From Crossaster papposus (Eukaryota; Echinodermata; Asteroidea; Velatida; Solasteridae), in the NCBI GenBank assembly GCA_037893245.1, contig JBAIAA010000702.1:62001-126000 (forward strand): 64,000 nucleotides of DNA, written 5' to 3'. Under the pieces are notes generated by a model that had not been told where the DNA came from, ran no database searches, and was given only the letters and a program-made list of their open reading frames with translations. Shown here one piece after another: positions 40,576-50,954 of the stretch (positions are counted from its first letter, which is position 1; the number at the start of each line of letters is the position of its first letter). The position numbers were made by a program, and so were the translations under genes.

Positions 40576-40892
40576 TCATAGGTGGTTCGTCGAACTCGAA
40601 GTCGGCTATCCGAGCCTGTTACTACTCTGCAACATCCTCAACCGAATGCCCTCTTACGTTGTTTTCAGAATACAACGAGGCAGGTATCGTCAGTGCCACT
40701 GAACGTCGCGCCTTCTGGGTAGAGTACAAACGGGGCGTGGTGACCGTCGACAAAGGAGGACAGGAGGAGGCCTTCCTGGAGTGGGACGCCGCTGCGCATT
40801 ATCGTCGCAACATATCAACGCCGGTATACGTTGGTATAAGTACTTGGAACCATGTACCAGCGGAGTGGGTGTTCAATAAATTCTGTGCCTAA
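40576..40892 (+). CDS. Last exon, farnesoic-acid-O-methyltransferase-like domain protein
   Basis: Begins after TTTTTCTCTATAG and ends at TAA 40890-40892. Joined to the exon at 26003-26161 in phase 1, it continues II-GGSSNSKSAIRACYY, then RRAFWVEYKRGVVTVDKGGQ, EEAFLEWDA, TPVYVGISTWNHVPAEWVFN and KFCA. These are the central and final motifs of the Methyltransf_FA module (VIGGWxNxxSxIR, FWIxWxxGxIxVGxGG, YVGISTGWGSxGxWxF). With the previous exon it makes about one complete module. Upstream exons (signal peptide or other domains) were not found, so the gene's full architecture is unknown. Confidence 0.82.
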
Positions 40893-40904
40893 GAAACCAA
40901 AAGC

Positions 40905-41165
40905 ATGCGGGTGAAATGAGGGTGATGTATAACAAGTTGAAAAGGCGGGCACAGTTCGTCCTGTTAAAATATACTGGCGCCCATTTAACTGCCAGGAATT
41001 TAATCTTTTACAGTGTAGTAGACGACTGAGACGTGTTAACATCACAGTTATTTTCACACGTGTGCTTATGGAAGTCACTAGTTATAGAAGAAACCAAGAT
41101 AGCGAGAAACCAACTAAAAGCGGGCGGGTGGAAAATAAGGGTGGTTGATAACGAGTTGAAGAAGG
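40905..41165 (+). repeat. Tandem duplication of about 210 bp, downstream of the last exon
   Basis: GCGGGTGAAATGAGGGTGAT and AACAAGTTGAAAAGGCGGGCACA at 40915-40960 return in changed form at 41125-41172 (GCGGGTGGAAAATAAGGGTG, AACGAGTTGAAGAAGGGCACA). The unit begins in the last coding bases or 3' UTR. Confidence 0.6.
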
Positions 41166-41689
41166 GCACACATAGATGTACTTATAAACTTCTGTCTTAT
41201 AGGATTAAAATAACTATAATTACAGCAATTAACCCGTAAACTCACCGAGATTGATGTTTGTTTTAGGTCTGTGGTAAAACATACAGTTTTACATAACAGC
41301 GACGTAATGTCGTCACCGTTTTCACGGAGACGGGAATTTTGAAAAGCGTTTTAAAAGAAAACTGCAAAAAATACTACTCTGCAACAACTTTTGCAGTAAG
41401 AAATCCTTCACATGTTTCTATGAGAGGTGAATTTTTTACATGAACCCAGTATTAACACGGTGGTTAATTACATTATTAATGTCATTAATATAATTAATGA
41501 TGTGTTGCCTAGAACTTAGAAGCTTGTCAAAATGGTTAAATACAGTGTTTTAAAGCAAAATAGTGATGAAAAAAACCTTGAAATTAAAAAAATGATAATT
41601 GTTTAAATGTGTGGCTCTTCGTGAAAATGGTGACGATGTTATAGTCCATTAAGAATTGACGAGTACCCAGACATTTTTGTTAACCGAGA

Positions 41690-42456
41690 TAAATTGTAGT
41701 GGCAATTTGTTTATGGGGACTCTAACTACCTCCCATAAATAAATTAACTACATGTAAAATCAACCTTGGGGAAACATGTTAATTATTTGTTTTAAATGCA
41801 CAATGTATATTAAAAGGCACATATTTTCGACACCTAAGGCACCATTTCAAAATTTGGAAGTGGGAACGAAAAGATAGCGGAACTCCTACTTCTGATCCTG
41901 TCTGACCTTTCGATAAGGCGAACGAAGTGGAACATAAAAGCCTAGTGTTTAGTGGTCAGGAGTATTACATAGGGTTATAATAAATTGCGCTATGTATCCA
42001 AAGATCAACGGGATGGCCACTTGACAACATGTGGTAATGGTTTTGATTGGTGTTTTTTTACAGGTTTTTACACATGTTTTTAGCATTATTACATTTTTCA
42101 TGTACAGTTTTAATTTTTTCCCTCATTTTTCATTGTTTGTTTGTTGTTGTCTTGTTAATTTACGTGCTGTTTTTTGTTGTTGTCTTTAGGTTTGTCCTGG
42201 TTTGTTTTGTCTTGCAGTATATTTTCTTGTTTTATGTTTTGTCCCATGTTGTGCATTGTCTTGTCTTGTTTTGTTTGTTTGGTTTAGTTGTGTGCTTTTG
42301 TATCCTGACTTGTGGGGCATTGTGTCGTGTCTTATTTTGTTGTTTCTCTTGCCTTGTATTTTTTTTCGAATAAGTATAAAGTCTTGTATAATGTACAATG
42401 CTAATGTTTTAATTGTATAGTTTTATTTTCACAATTTGATGTGGGGTGACAGGTGT
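41690..42456 (+). repeat. Dispersed repeat R, block order A-B
   Basis: Block A (41700-41900) holds GGGGACTCTAACTACCTCCC, TTTTAAATGCACAATGTATA and GACACCTAAGGCACCATTTC. Block B (42050-42456) is T-rich, with TTTTGTCTTGCAGTATATTT and ends at CACAATTTGATGTGGGGTGA. Both blocks recur at 62850-63500 on the opposite strand but in the other order. No protein coded. Confidence 0.65.
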
Positions 42457-42846
42457 TTAAAGGGATCGTATACGTTTGGTAATTACTCCAAAAAAAAAAA
42501 AACTTACTTGGTAAGGAGTACAGCAGCTTTGGATAGTATCATGAATTTTTAGAAACTTTTCACTTCGAAGTACTGCGGTTATGGAAAAAGATATCACTTT
42601 TTATCCCAAAAAAATTGAATCCGAAAAGCATTAATACTGCTGTGACGTTTCGCAGATTGTGTATTCCAATGCAGATTATTCTTCCTGCGTGGACATAACC
42701 GCTCCAGAATTTCGGCAATATCTCAAAATCGCTACCACCTTTTGAAATGAAATTTTTACAGGTTAGTGTGTTGGTATATATCTATAACTATTACATTTTG
42801 AAACAAACAGTGGGTTCCAATTACCAAACGTATACGATCCCTTTAA
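42457..42846. mobile_element. Kolobok-like MITE with AGGG ends and TTAA target
   Basis: TTAA-AGGGATCGTATACGTTTGG (TTAA 42457-42460) pairs with CCAAACGTATACGATCCCT-TTAA (42843-42846). AGGG termini and TTAA duplication are characteristic of Kolobok. It is inserted at the end of block B of repeat R. A right-end fragment lies at 53545-53615. Confidence 0.85.
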
Positions 42847-42916
42847 CCATGTGATTGTTATTACTTTTGATTTTTCAATGCCCATTTTTATTGTGATATT
42901 TTTCTTTATGGCATGA

Positions 42917-42951
<35 letters not shown>
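42917..42951 (+). repeat. (AAT)n microsatellite
   Basis: About 11 units. Confidence 0.95.
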
Positions 42952-42954
<3 letters not shown>

Positions 42955-43272
42955 TATTATTGTCATTTATTAATTTTACAGTTTACGAGTTGTACTATTA
43001 GCCGAACGCTAACGTCGTAATTGTTCATTCACAAAACGGCAACAATCCTACGGCTTTTGCGCAGTCTAACAATGAATTTTTGAGCACATTTTTGATTATT
43101 TTTTAATGATAGTGTATTGAATTACCAGTACAACTAACAAACCGATAAAGACGTAAATATCATCAGGTATTTCGACTGGCTGTAAACCAGCATTGTGTAA
43201 CATCGAGCGGAAGATAATTCATGTAAATTCTTACGTCATAATTTTGCTAACACAAATTTAAGCATCGCCCAT

Positions 43273-44435
43273 TAGCCTCTGTCGTGACCTTTCTTAAAGG
43301 TCAACGCGCGGAAAATTGTCAAGATGGCGGCGCTTAACAACAGCAACACGTGTGTCGTCAATGTCAGAACTTAATGGCTTACGACGGAGCTCTAAAGGCT
43401 GTGGCTATTTTGGAAGAATAAACCGTAGGCATAAGGCTGAATGTCACCCAAAACCGTAAAATTACGAAAGAGAAAGAAAAAGCGACTGAAAAAATGGTCA
43501 GTTGGTGAAAGTGTGCTGCGCTATACGTACGTGCGTAGCTATAGCTGTTCTTCGACGTTTACATTGTTTATAAACAGTATAGGGCCGACTTTCCTCATGC
43601 AATGTTGCCAAACTTCTTTGTTGACAAACTGCAAATTCATTGTACCTTTACCATGTTGATGTTATTAATGCTTGCTATTTACCCTCTGTTAACAATTTAG
43701 GTGTAAACTTAGTCTGAAAAAACCCCAAAACGGTGGCGTCCAGAAATTTGGCACACAATCGACCGAGTGTTCCCTAAGTCGTGGCGCAATTGAAAAATTC
43801 TTGGAAAATCCAAGTTTATATTTACGAACTTCTTTTAATAGTAATATCATTTATGACCCATGTAAGGTTTCAGTCAATAAAAGGGTGAAAGATAGATTTA
43901 ACAGGCGTCTACATTTAATGGAACAGTATTTAAAACTGGTTGGTTTTTAAATTAACATTGCAGGATCAGGAATGTTAAGGAGTAACGTCCATATAGTAAT
44001 TATGTAAACAAAGTGCTTGCGTGTAAAGCCCCAAATTTATATTTGATGTCCAAAAAAGAATGCAAAAAGAATATTGCTTGTATGAATTGGCCCCAGAATT
44101 TGTTTACTGTATTGCATTCAAATATATGGCATTCAAATAAAGCTTCACTGAGTTTAGTGCCACTGAAAATAAAATAAGTTAAAATGTTGGGCCTAACTGG
44201 TTTTCTAAGGAGCCTAAATACACGGCGGGTCTTTTCAAGTGCAGGAAAGCAAATCTAGTTTTATGATTGGCCATTTTTTTAATAAGTATTTCCCGCAATT
44301 CACTAACTATCTGTTGTCTTTTCTCCATGGTATAGCTAATTACGTTAGTCTTACGCGAGAGCTCGGCAGCCATATTGACAAATTTCCGCAAAACGCCCTC
44401 TTCGGTTGATTTTCGTCATTTCATGACAGAGGCTA
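43273..44435 (+). mobile_element. 1.2-kb DNA transposon family T, copy 2
   Basis: Ends TAGCCTCTGTCGTGACC and TCATGACAGAGGCTA, flanked by AT on each side (43271-43272, 44436-44437). One inverted-repeat arm runs into AATTGTCAAGATGGCGGCGC and the other into the similar ATTTGTCAATATGGCTGCCG, so both arms end in a start codon facing inward. Coding scraps: plus strand from 43361, MSELNGLRRSSKGCGYFGRI and NRRHKAECHPKP; minus strand, KTNVISYTMEKRQQIVSELR and EILIKKMANHKTRFAFLHLK (44179-44391). Both are shared with copy 1. No known transposase fold recognised. Confidence 0.8.
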
Positions 44436-44454
44436 ATGGCGCAAATGACTTTAC

Positions 44455-44547
44455 TCCACCACAGACATAAGTGGTGCACACAGAGCTCTGTGTGCACCAC
44501 TGACCTCTGGTCAGTGGTGTGCACCACTTATGTCTGTGGTGTGCACC
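44455..44547. repeat. Nested palindromes at the left edge of the P-type element
   Basis: CACCACAGACATAAGTGGTG and its inverted copy (CACCACTTATGTCTGTGGTG) enclose two smaller hairpins, one centred on AGAGCTCT and one on GACCTCTGGTC. All are built from the terminal repeat of the transposon that starts at about 44541. Confidence 0.85.
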
Positions 44548-44989
44548 ACAGACATAAATAACCTATAGACGGACAGCGCCTATGGAAATCAACGTCCAGG
44601 TACCGTAATTTCGACGGCGCCTGACTAATCACGAAATCGTGGGCGGAAGTGATTGAAAAATGTGCACGACTCTATGGACAAATTTCGGGAGGACGGACAA
44701 AAATCGGTAATTTTGGTGGATAACGCAGCTGATGTCGACTAAAAATACTTTCAGCTGTTAACTATATAATGCTGCATAGTTATGAATATGTATTTTGTTG
44801 TAAAAAAGAATGAGTTCTTATGATAAATTATAACTTTGAGCCACCGTCTCGACCGTACCACGCCGTCGCGCGCACATATCCATAGCGCATAGGCATGTCA
44901 TAGGCTAGGCCTACGCAATCGCAGTCAGCGATCTGGTTATACATGACCACTAACTTTATAGGCCCTAAACTACCATGCAATTAACCCTA

Positions 44990-45370
44990 ACGCTGCTCAG
45001 TCCTCCAAAATCCTCATTGCAGTTTTGGAGGATTTAAGGATTGAGGATGAATGGTATTTTTTTTAAATGAGGAGTTTGGAAAGGATTGAGGCACAATGTT
45101 GTTTAAAGTGTGGAGGATTTTGGAGGATTGAGGCTGAATGGGTGTTTTCAAAAAATGGAGGATTTTGGAGAATTTACTTTTTTCAATCCTCCAGAATCCT
45201 CATTGCAGTTTTAAAGGATTTTTGAGGATTGAGTATGAATGGTATTGTTTAAAAATGAGGATTTTTGAGAATTGAGAAACTGTTGGTTTCAAGTGTGGAG
45301 GATTTTTGAGGATTGAGGCTAAATACTAGGGTTATTAAAAAATGAGAATTTTTGAAGGATTGAAGACGGT
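44990..45370 (+). repeat. Two tandem 180-bp units rich in GGAGGATTTTGGAGGATTGA
   Basis: TCCTCATTGCAGTTTTGGAGG at 45013 returns as TCCTCATTGCAGTTTTAAAGG at 45200, and each unit contains further GAGGATTGAGG words. It may be a subterminal array of the P-type transposon. Confidence 0.7.
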
Positions 45371-46539
45371 TGCTAGCAAAAAGGGCCTAGGGGGTTAGGG
45401 GTACAATGTACATGATGTTTGTACACAAATATTTGTACATGTATGTATTCTTCTTGCATGCCAGTTGATATTTAGCCGGTGCCCGCTAGATATCAGTAAA
45501 TGCTATAGTTTTGTTTAGGTACTGAACATGCGCAGTGCCTTTTATTTCCATAACAAATCTTACTTACTGGTTCTGCACCAACATTGTCGTTGAGACTTCA
45601 TTTGTTTTTTACAATTTCGGACTGTATTTTCATACGCTTTCCACTGTATTCTAGTGGTGATGTAATACCTTATATAATGTACAGGGGCAGGCACTGTACA
45701 AGCCGGATAGCTAAATAGCATTTACTGAAGTAGCCAGCGCCGGCTAAATATCCACGTTTCAATTTTTCTTTCAAGGTGAATTTAAATAAAATGCAAAACA
45801 TATTATTTTGAGGTCTCTGTACATACTAATTACATACTGTGAAACATTCCACCAAATATTTTACTATTATTAGTTGGAAAAAAAGCTTCAATACAGTACA
45901 TTATACAACTGTACACAAATTATTATGACTGTTATATATTTTTAATAAATTTACAAAGTAAACCAGTTCTTTTTATACACAAATAAACACGTTTTGGCTT
46001 TATGATAAATAAAAACAAATTAAAATAGCCTCAGAAAACAAATTGAAACCACAAGAACAAAATCCAAAAGTAAAAACAGCATAATTCCACATATTGCTGA
46101 AAATACATTTGAATCATCAAATGTAACCATTTACAATGTTAGTTCGGCCTTAATGGCAGTGACATCCTAAAGAACCTTATGTAGACAAAATAGCCAGTTT
46201 AGTAAAAGTAATTTAGTAATTTAGTAAAAGAGCAAGTGATCCTCAGATCACGCGTGTCGGCCTTTTTATCAGTCTGGTGGCTACCTGACCTACTTTTCCT
46301 GCAGTCGATTCTTATATGTTTTGTGTCCTTAAAAGTCATTTTTAGTCAATGACCTCAAATGACCCCTGGATTCCAAAGGTTTTGTATCAAATTCTGTAGA
46401 CAAAGAAACACTTGGCGCATGTTTTAACAACGACATCCAATGGCCTGTACATGACCTTCGACCTCAGTAATTGTACAAGTCACTGCATCAAAGTTTCATC
46501 AAAATCCAAAAAGCCTGCAGAAGTCATTTATTTATTTCA

Positions 46540-46817
46540 TGTTGCGCTCAGTCCATTCACAACTGACATACGGCACACGCAGGTTGAAGGCTTGTCACTG
46601 GATGAATTGTATCCCTCACTAGGGAGTTTCAAATGACCATGCAGCCCAACAAACATGATGACAAGAACCTCTTTATAGCTGCCTGTTCACTATCTTCTTC
46701 TGTCGAGCTACCCGGCAAGTCAACGTAGCAAATTGCTCGCTTGAGACCTTGGTCATCATCGACATGCTGCTTAACATGCATGCTGTCTATTACAAGAGCA
46801 GCAACCTGTAAATACAA
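46540..46817 (-). pseudogene. P-element/THAP9-like transposase fragment
   Basis: On the minus strand, after a TTGTATTTACAG acceptor, the frame reads VAALVIDSMHVKQHVDDDQG and LKRAICYVDLPGS. A frameshift later it reads YKEVLVIMFVGLHGHLKLP and VVNGLSAT. This matches the RNase-H-like core of P-type transposases, where a catalytic Asp in (L/M)IDxMxIxxxV is followed by GYVDLG, then AKEALVFMxVGLxGxWKxP and INGLSG. One frameshift separates the two parts, and a stop follows near 46570. The N-terminal THAP finger was not found. A further minus-strand frame at 46928-47179 may be an upstream exon but matches nothing clearly. Confidence 0.65.
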
Positions 46818-48394
46818 CAAAAGACATTGTTTGAAGGAATTATGTGAATTATTTATGACCTAAGCTTATTGAACCATCTTGATCTATCAGTCGTAGGTGC
46901 AAGATTTGAACAAGAATTAATTTGTTTCTATTCAATCATTGGAAAATTATCTTTACAGTATGAAATTTCTTTTAACGGCTTCATTTGACATTTCATTATG
47001 TCCAGTAATTTATCCATGGCTGATATATTTTCATCTAAAACAACAGGGCATAGCACTGGTCTGTTAATAATGGGGCAACAGGGTAGAAAGCTAAGTGGGT
47101 AATCTTTGAGCCTTATTACTCTGGTCAAGTATATCTTCTTAAAATGTTCAACATAATCATTTTCGGAATATTTAGCCAAAATATAAAAAGACCCCTACCT
47201 GGAAGGTCTCATTTCCAAATAGTTAAGTGCATGCTGTGATAAACCTGGTTCCCGGTAGAGCACCGATATTCATAACCCAGGAGCGCAGAGTAGTCACATA
47301 GGGCACTGGATGTGGCTTCATACATGTAGGCTCTGGGTGAGTAGAAGTGCAATGTGGTTGCAAACTTGACGTACAGTACCTCCTTCTAATATTCTGTCAC
47401 GTGCTCAACAAGGATTTCACAAGAGGCTTTCAGTCTAAGGTGTGAATAGTACAAAGGAAAGCTTTTTTTAAAGTTATGCATTGTCTTTAAATGTTACCCT
47501 AACACTCAAATTTGTATGATTTTGCACACACCCTAGGAGGAAGTTGGGAATGGTTACACAGGTATTATTTATATTTCATTTTGACTATTTCTTCAATACA
47601 AATTAAATTAAAGTTCCTTCAATCTACATTTACATTGTAAGTGTAGCCTAATTGACTTCAGATGCAAAAACAAAATTTAGCAAATGTTTAAAACAAAGAA
47701 ATGGACAGAGCCCATGCACCTGATTAGTAAAATATTTTGCATTTACATTAACAACAATTGCCATGCTTCTTTAAATTATAATTTAAATGGCAAATCTCCC
47801 CTGTATGAACTGTTTAACGACTGTGCAAGTCAATTACGGGACAGTCTTCGTGGAATGAGTGAAAGTGTCTTTACTGTGGAATTCAATCAGATGTAAAGAG
47901 AAAGACAACCCATAGAGATATTCCCAAGAGTTTTTCACTCAGAAAGGACCAACAAGTTCAAACACATACTGCTGGGCATGATATGCACGTTAATCCTCTA
48001 ATCAGTATAAACAATAGTGAGACTAATATAATATTAATGGAACCTTTTCTGTAACTTGAAAGTATACATCATGCCGATACACTGTGTGTGACCGTCGGCA
48101 GTTTACAAAATCCCAACAAATCATGAAAATTGTTGCCTACATTTCCTTAAAACTACTTGTTTACTTCATCAGGTTTGTTTTAATATATAAAAGAAACAAA
48201 ATAATGCTGCATATTACCCTTCTCTGTGTTATTTTTCTTCGAGGAACTTGCCACCGGACCGTCGACTAACGACTGTGTTATGATGCCTACCAAACAATTT
48301 GCCCACGATTTTTTAAAAATGGCGGCGTTCATGAAATTTCACTCTGGCGCCCCCTGCTGTCCGTCTATAGGTTATTTATGTCTGTGGTGTGCAC

Positions 48395-48762
48395 ACATTA
48401 CGCGCAAAATGCACAGCGCCACCCACAGTTCAAGTCTGGCCAGCTCACTTGTCCGATATTGCAACGCCAGCTAGTTGTTTATCACACTAGCACTGCATTG
48501 AGTGTCGACTGCAGTACAGTGGTTCATGCATCATTCATTATAATCACTGTGGCCAAAATTACGGTGCGACAGCGAGTGCGAGATAGGTAAGATCATCCCC
48601 ATATGAAGCGGTAGCTAGCTGTCCGTGGTTTCTTTCTAGTTGGAGCGAGCGAGAGTGGACGGGGAGTCCGCGGACCGTGCTCTGCCGGCCCCACCGCGCG
48701 CGAGGGAAAACTACTGCCGTGATTTGACACCTCTGCTGGGCGGACTGTTGCGTTGTGGCGAT
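48395..48762 (+). promoter_or_regulatory. Likely promoter/5' UTR region of the ankyrin gene
   Basis: The stretch from about 48560 to 48740 is GC- and CpG-rich (GCGAGCGAGAGTGGACGGGG, CCCCACCGCGCGCGAGGG) in an otherwise AT-rich neighbourhood and lies directly upstream of the first coding exon. In-frame stop TAG at 48637-48639 excludes an upstream ATG in that frame. No TATA box assigned. Confidence 0.4.
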
Positions 48763-48811
48763 ATGCATGCCATTTATTCTTCCATGGCCATACCAAGTCT
48801 TCACGAGGCAG
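48763..48811 (+). CDS. Ankyrin-repeat protein, exon 1
   Basis: Starts at ATG 48763 (MHAIYSSMAIPSLHEA) or at the second ATG 48784, whose CCATGG context is better. It ends at GCA-G/GTAAAC, phase 1. SLHEA is the first part of an ankyrin helix and is completed by the next exon. The frame before 48763 is open back to a TAG at 48637 but contains no ATG. Confidence 0.6.
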
Positions 48812-49317
48812 GTAAACTATTGCGTAGAATTAAACTAGAATTAAATAGACCTCCGATTAGGACGGCTGATAAATGTTTAGGAAAAAAAAGGAAATTTTGT
48901 TTAGTCTGCAGAATAGCTAGACTAGACTAGTCTGTCTCTAGTGAGTGTAGTTGTTTCCTACCTCCATGTTTAACTGTCAGTGACTGTAATTTGTGTACAA
49001 ATTTGTACATACCCCTGGCCCTAGAACTATCCTTGGGAGCCCTATAATAAAGGATTGACTCTGTAGTCATACTGCCTTGACTGCACAAAGTTAGAGATTT
49101 TATTCCATTTTATTCCATTTTTTCCAAATCATTCGGCCTCAAACTCAGCATGTAGGTTAACTTTTATATTGTAGCATCTCAATATTTCGCCAACATTAGG
49201 ATTATTCCATTGTTCTTGCGGCTTAACAGGTTTTTTTAATACACCAAGCACTGTTACCATGGTTACTGTTGGGTTTATTAAATTAAACAATTTTTATCCG
49301 ATTTTGTTTTTTGACAG
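48812..49317. other. Intron 1 of the ankyrin gene
   Basis: No repeat boundary recognised. The junctions used are GCAG/GTAAAC and TTTTTTGACAG/CTTT. Confidence 0.5.
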
Positions 49318-49367
49318 CTTTTTCGGGAGATGCCGGATTGGTTCGGTCCATTCTTGATCAAGGAGAG
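49318..49367 (+). CDS. Ankyrin-repeat protein, exon 2
   Basis: With one base from exon 1 it codes AFSGDAGLVRSILDQGE, giving LHEAAFSGDAGLVRSILDQG. This is a standard ankyrin unit (LHxAAxxGxxxLVxxLLxxGA). It ends at GAG/GTGAGA in phase 0. Confidence 0.8.
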
Positions 49368-49439
49368 GTGAGAAGATTTTGCTTTTAAAACTGGCTTTAG
49401 CAGCACTTGGCAGATTGTTTAGAAATGGGAGGGGGGGGG

Positions 49440-49703
49440 GGGCTTACTAGATATCTGGATATCCTGTAATTGTTCCGACAAATTTAATTTTCTAAAACAA
49501 ATTCACAATCGCCGGATGGCGTAACAAAAACAACTGCCGACGCCGTTTGAAAACAAAGGCCGTTTTTCTTGCCTTTTTTTCGGCATCCAGGATTGTACAA
49601 TTTCAGACAGGTCAGTTAAATGATATTTACTCTAAAATACAACCTACAAATCTACCCATTCCTGATAATTGAAGCAATTACCAATGGTGTATCCTACCTT
49701 TAA
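49440..49703 (-). mobile_element. Family K1 MITE, copy 2 (one end lost)
   Basis: It ends GGTGTATCCTACCTTTAA (TTAA 49700-49703) and shares CATCCAGGATTGTACAATTT and AGATATCTGGATATCCTG-type words with other K1 copies. A G-run replaces the left terminus. Confidence 0.75.
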
Positions 49704-49973
49704 CGCGTTTAAGATTGTGTTTAGATGCTAAACGCTTATACATGTATAGCACAGCCCAGTTAGCTCTGTTGAAACCTATCACTTGATAGGTCATTGCATT
49801 ATGCCGTTTTATTTTTGGCTCTGAAAGGGGAGGGTTAAATTGAGCCCGGATCCTTTGCCGTATTATTGATCACTCCATCGTGTTTGGTGACTGTTTGCTT
49901 GATAAATTCATGGAAGTAGAAAATATCGGCCTGAAACGTGAAACCACTATGCAGTGTTGTATTCGAGTCCCTG

Positions 49974-50310
49974 CAAGTCCTTTCACAAGTCCTTTCACAA
50001 GTCCTTTCACAAGTCCTTTCACAAGTCCTTTCACAAGTCCTTTCACAAGTCCTTTCACAAGTCCTTTCACAAGTCCTTTCACAAGTCCTTTCACAAGTCC
50101 TTTCACAAGTCCTTTCACAAGTCCTTTCACAAGTCCTTTCACAAGTCCTTTCACAAGTCCTTTCACAAGTCCTCTCACAAGTCCTCTCACAAGTCCTCTC
50201 ACAATTCCTCTCACAAGTCCTCTCACAAGTCCTCTCACAAGTCCTCTCACAAGTCTTTCACAAGTCATTTCACAAGTCCAGTCACAAGTCCAGTCACAAG
50301 TCCTTTCATA
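49974..50310 (+). repeat. 12-bp minisatellite TTTCACAAGTCC
   Basis: About 27 units: 15 identical ones (49981-50160), then TCTCACAAGTCC variants, then decayed units. Because 12 is a multiple of 3, every frame on both strands stays open (SPFT, VLSQ, KSFH, VKGL). It lies in intron 2 of the ankyrin gene, and no splice site or start supports coding use. Confidence 0.95.
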
Positions 50311-50551
50311 AAGCCAGTCGCAAGTAACCGGTTGAACATTGACAAAGGAATGCTTTTGTTAACAGTTCATCTGAATAGCTAGTGACTTGACTTAGGACTG
50401 AAGAACTTGTGAACTCGAATACATCACTCTGCCACTATCCGAGTCTAATTGGTTCTTACCACTCTAAATGGCAAATCTTCCCACGTCATGCATTTCATCA
50501 TTATGTTATGGGCTTTATACAGTGTAGTTTGATTTTTCAAGCTACATACTG

Positions 50552-50954
50552 TAGCCCAGGGCTGATATTCATAAAAGCCTGCTAAGCCTAGTTGGCTGCT
50601 AAAATGGCCCCTAAAATGGCCCCTAGTTGACAGCTAAGCCTAGTTAGAAGCTACATATTGTAAGTGAAATTCATACAAATTTGCTAAGCTTAGTTGGTTG
50701 CCAAGTTAACTGCTAACATTAGAGTTGATCTGGCGTGTATCTAAGTGACTAGCTGTCAACTTGCCTAATGTCCCAGCTGCGTGCTTAAACTATCTAGCTA
50801 GCTGTCAACTATCGGTAGCTGGTAACATTTTTAGCAAGGTTTTGTGAATACAAAATTAGTTGGTAACCACGGAGCAGCAAAATACAGATTTAGCGGGCTG
50901 CTAAGGCCTTGTTGGCTGCTAAGTTAGCAGTTGTTTTTTTAATATCGGCCCTGG
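50552..50954. mobile_element. hAT-like MITE, CAGGGCYGATATT termini
   Basis: CCAGGGCTGATATTCATAAA at the left and AATATCGGCCCTGG at the right. The arms are filled with GCTAAG/CTTAGC and AGTTGGCTGCTAA words. CAGGG ends suit hAT; a clean 8-bp duplication is not visible. Confidence 0.65.

Larger units (their letters stand above)
44541..48394 (-). mobile_element. Decayed P-type DNA transposon, about 3.9 kb
   Basis: Inverted ends CACCACAGACATAAATAACC-TATAGACGGACAGC lie at about 44543-44576 and, in complement, about 48357-48390. The minus strand between 46540 and 46817 keeps parts of a P-element/THAP9-like transposase. Subterminal tandem repeats lie at 44990-45370. The element separates family T copy 2 from the ankyrin gene. 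Non-functional as it stands. Confidence 0.65.

Noticed and set aside
42047-42420. Hydrophobic membrane-protein-like frames (FVLFCLFGLVV type)
   Set aside because: T-rich DNA of block B in repeat R gives Phe/Leu/Val-rich frames. The repeat occurs elsewhere and codes for nothing consistent.
47684-47896. Plus-strand frame MFKTKKWTEPMHLISKIFCI and onward
   Set aside because: Lies inside the P-type transposon on the strand opposite to its transposase. No similarity or splice partner.
48640-48762. N-terminal extension of the ankyrin protein starting at 48640
   Set aside because: The frame is open but begins with TTG and contains no ATG before 48763. The GC-rich sequence is better read as 5' UTR.
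49870-50382. Apparent repetitive proteins (SPFT, VLSQ, KSFH, VKGL)
   Set aside because: A 12-bp minisatellite is open in every frame. It lies in an intron and its unit has no protein-like variation.
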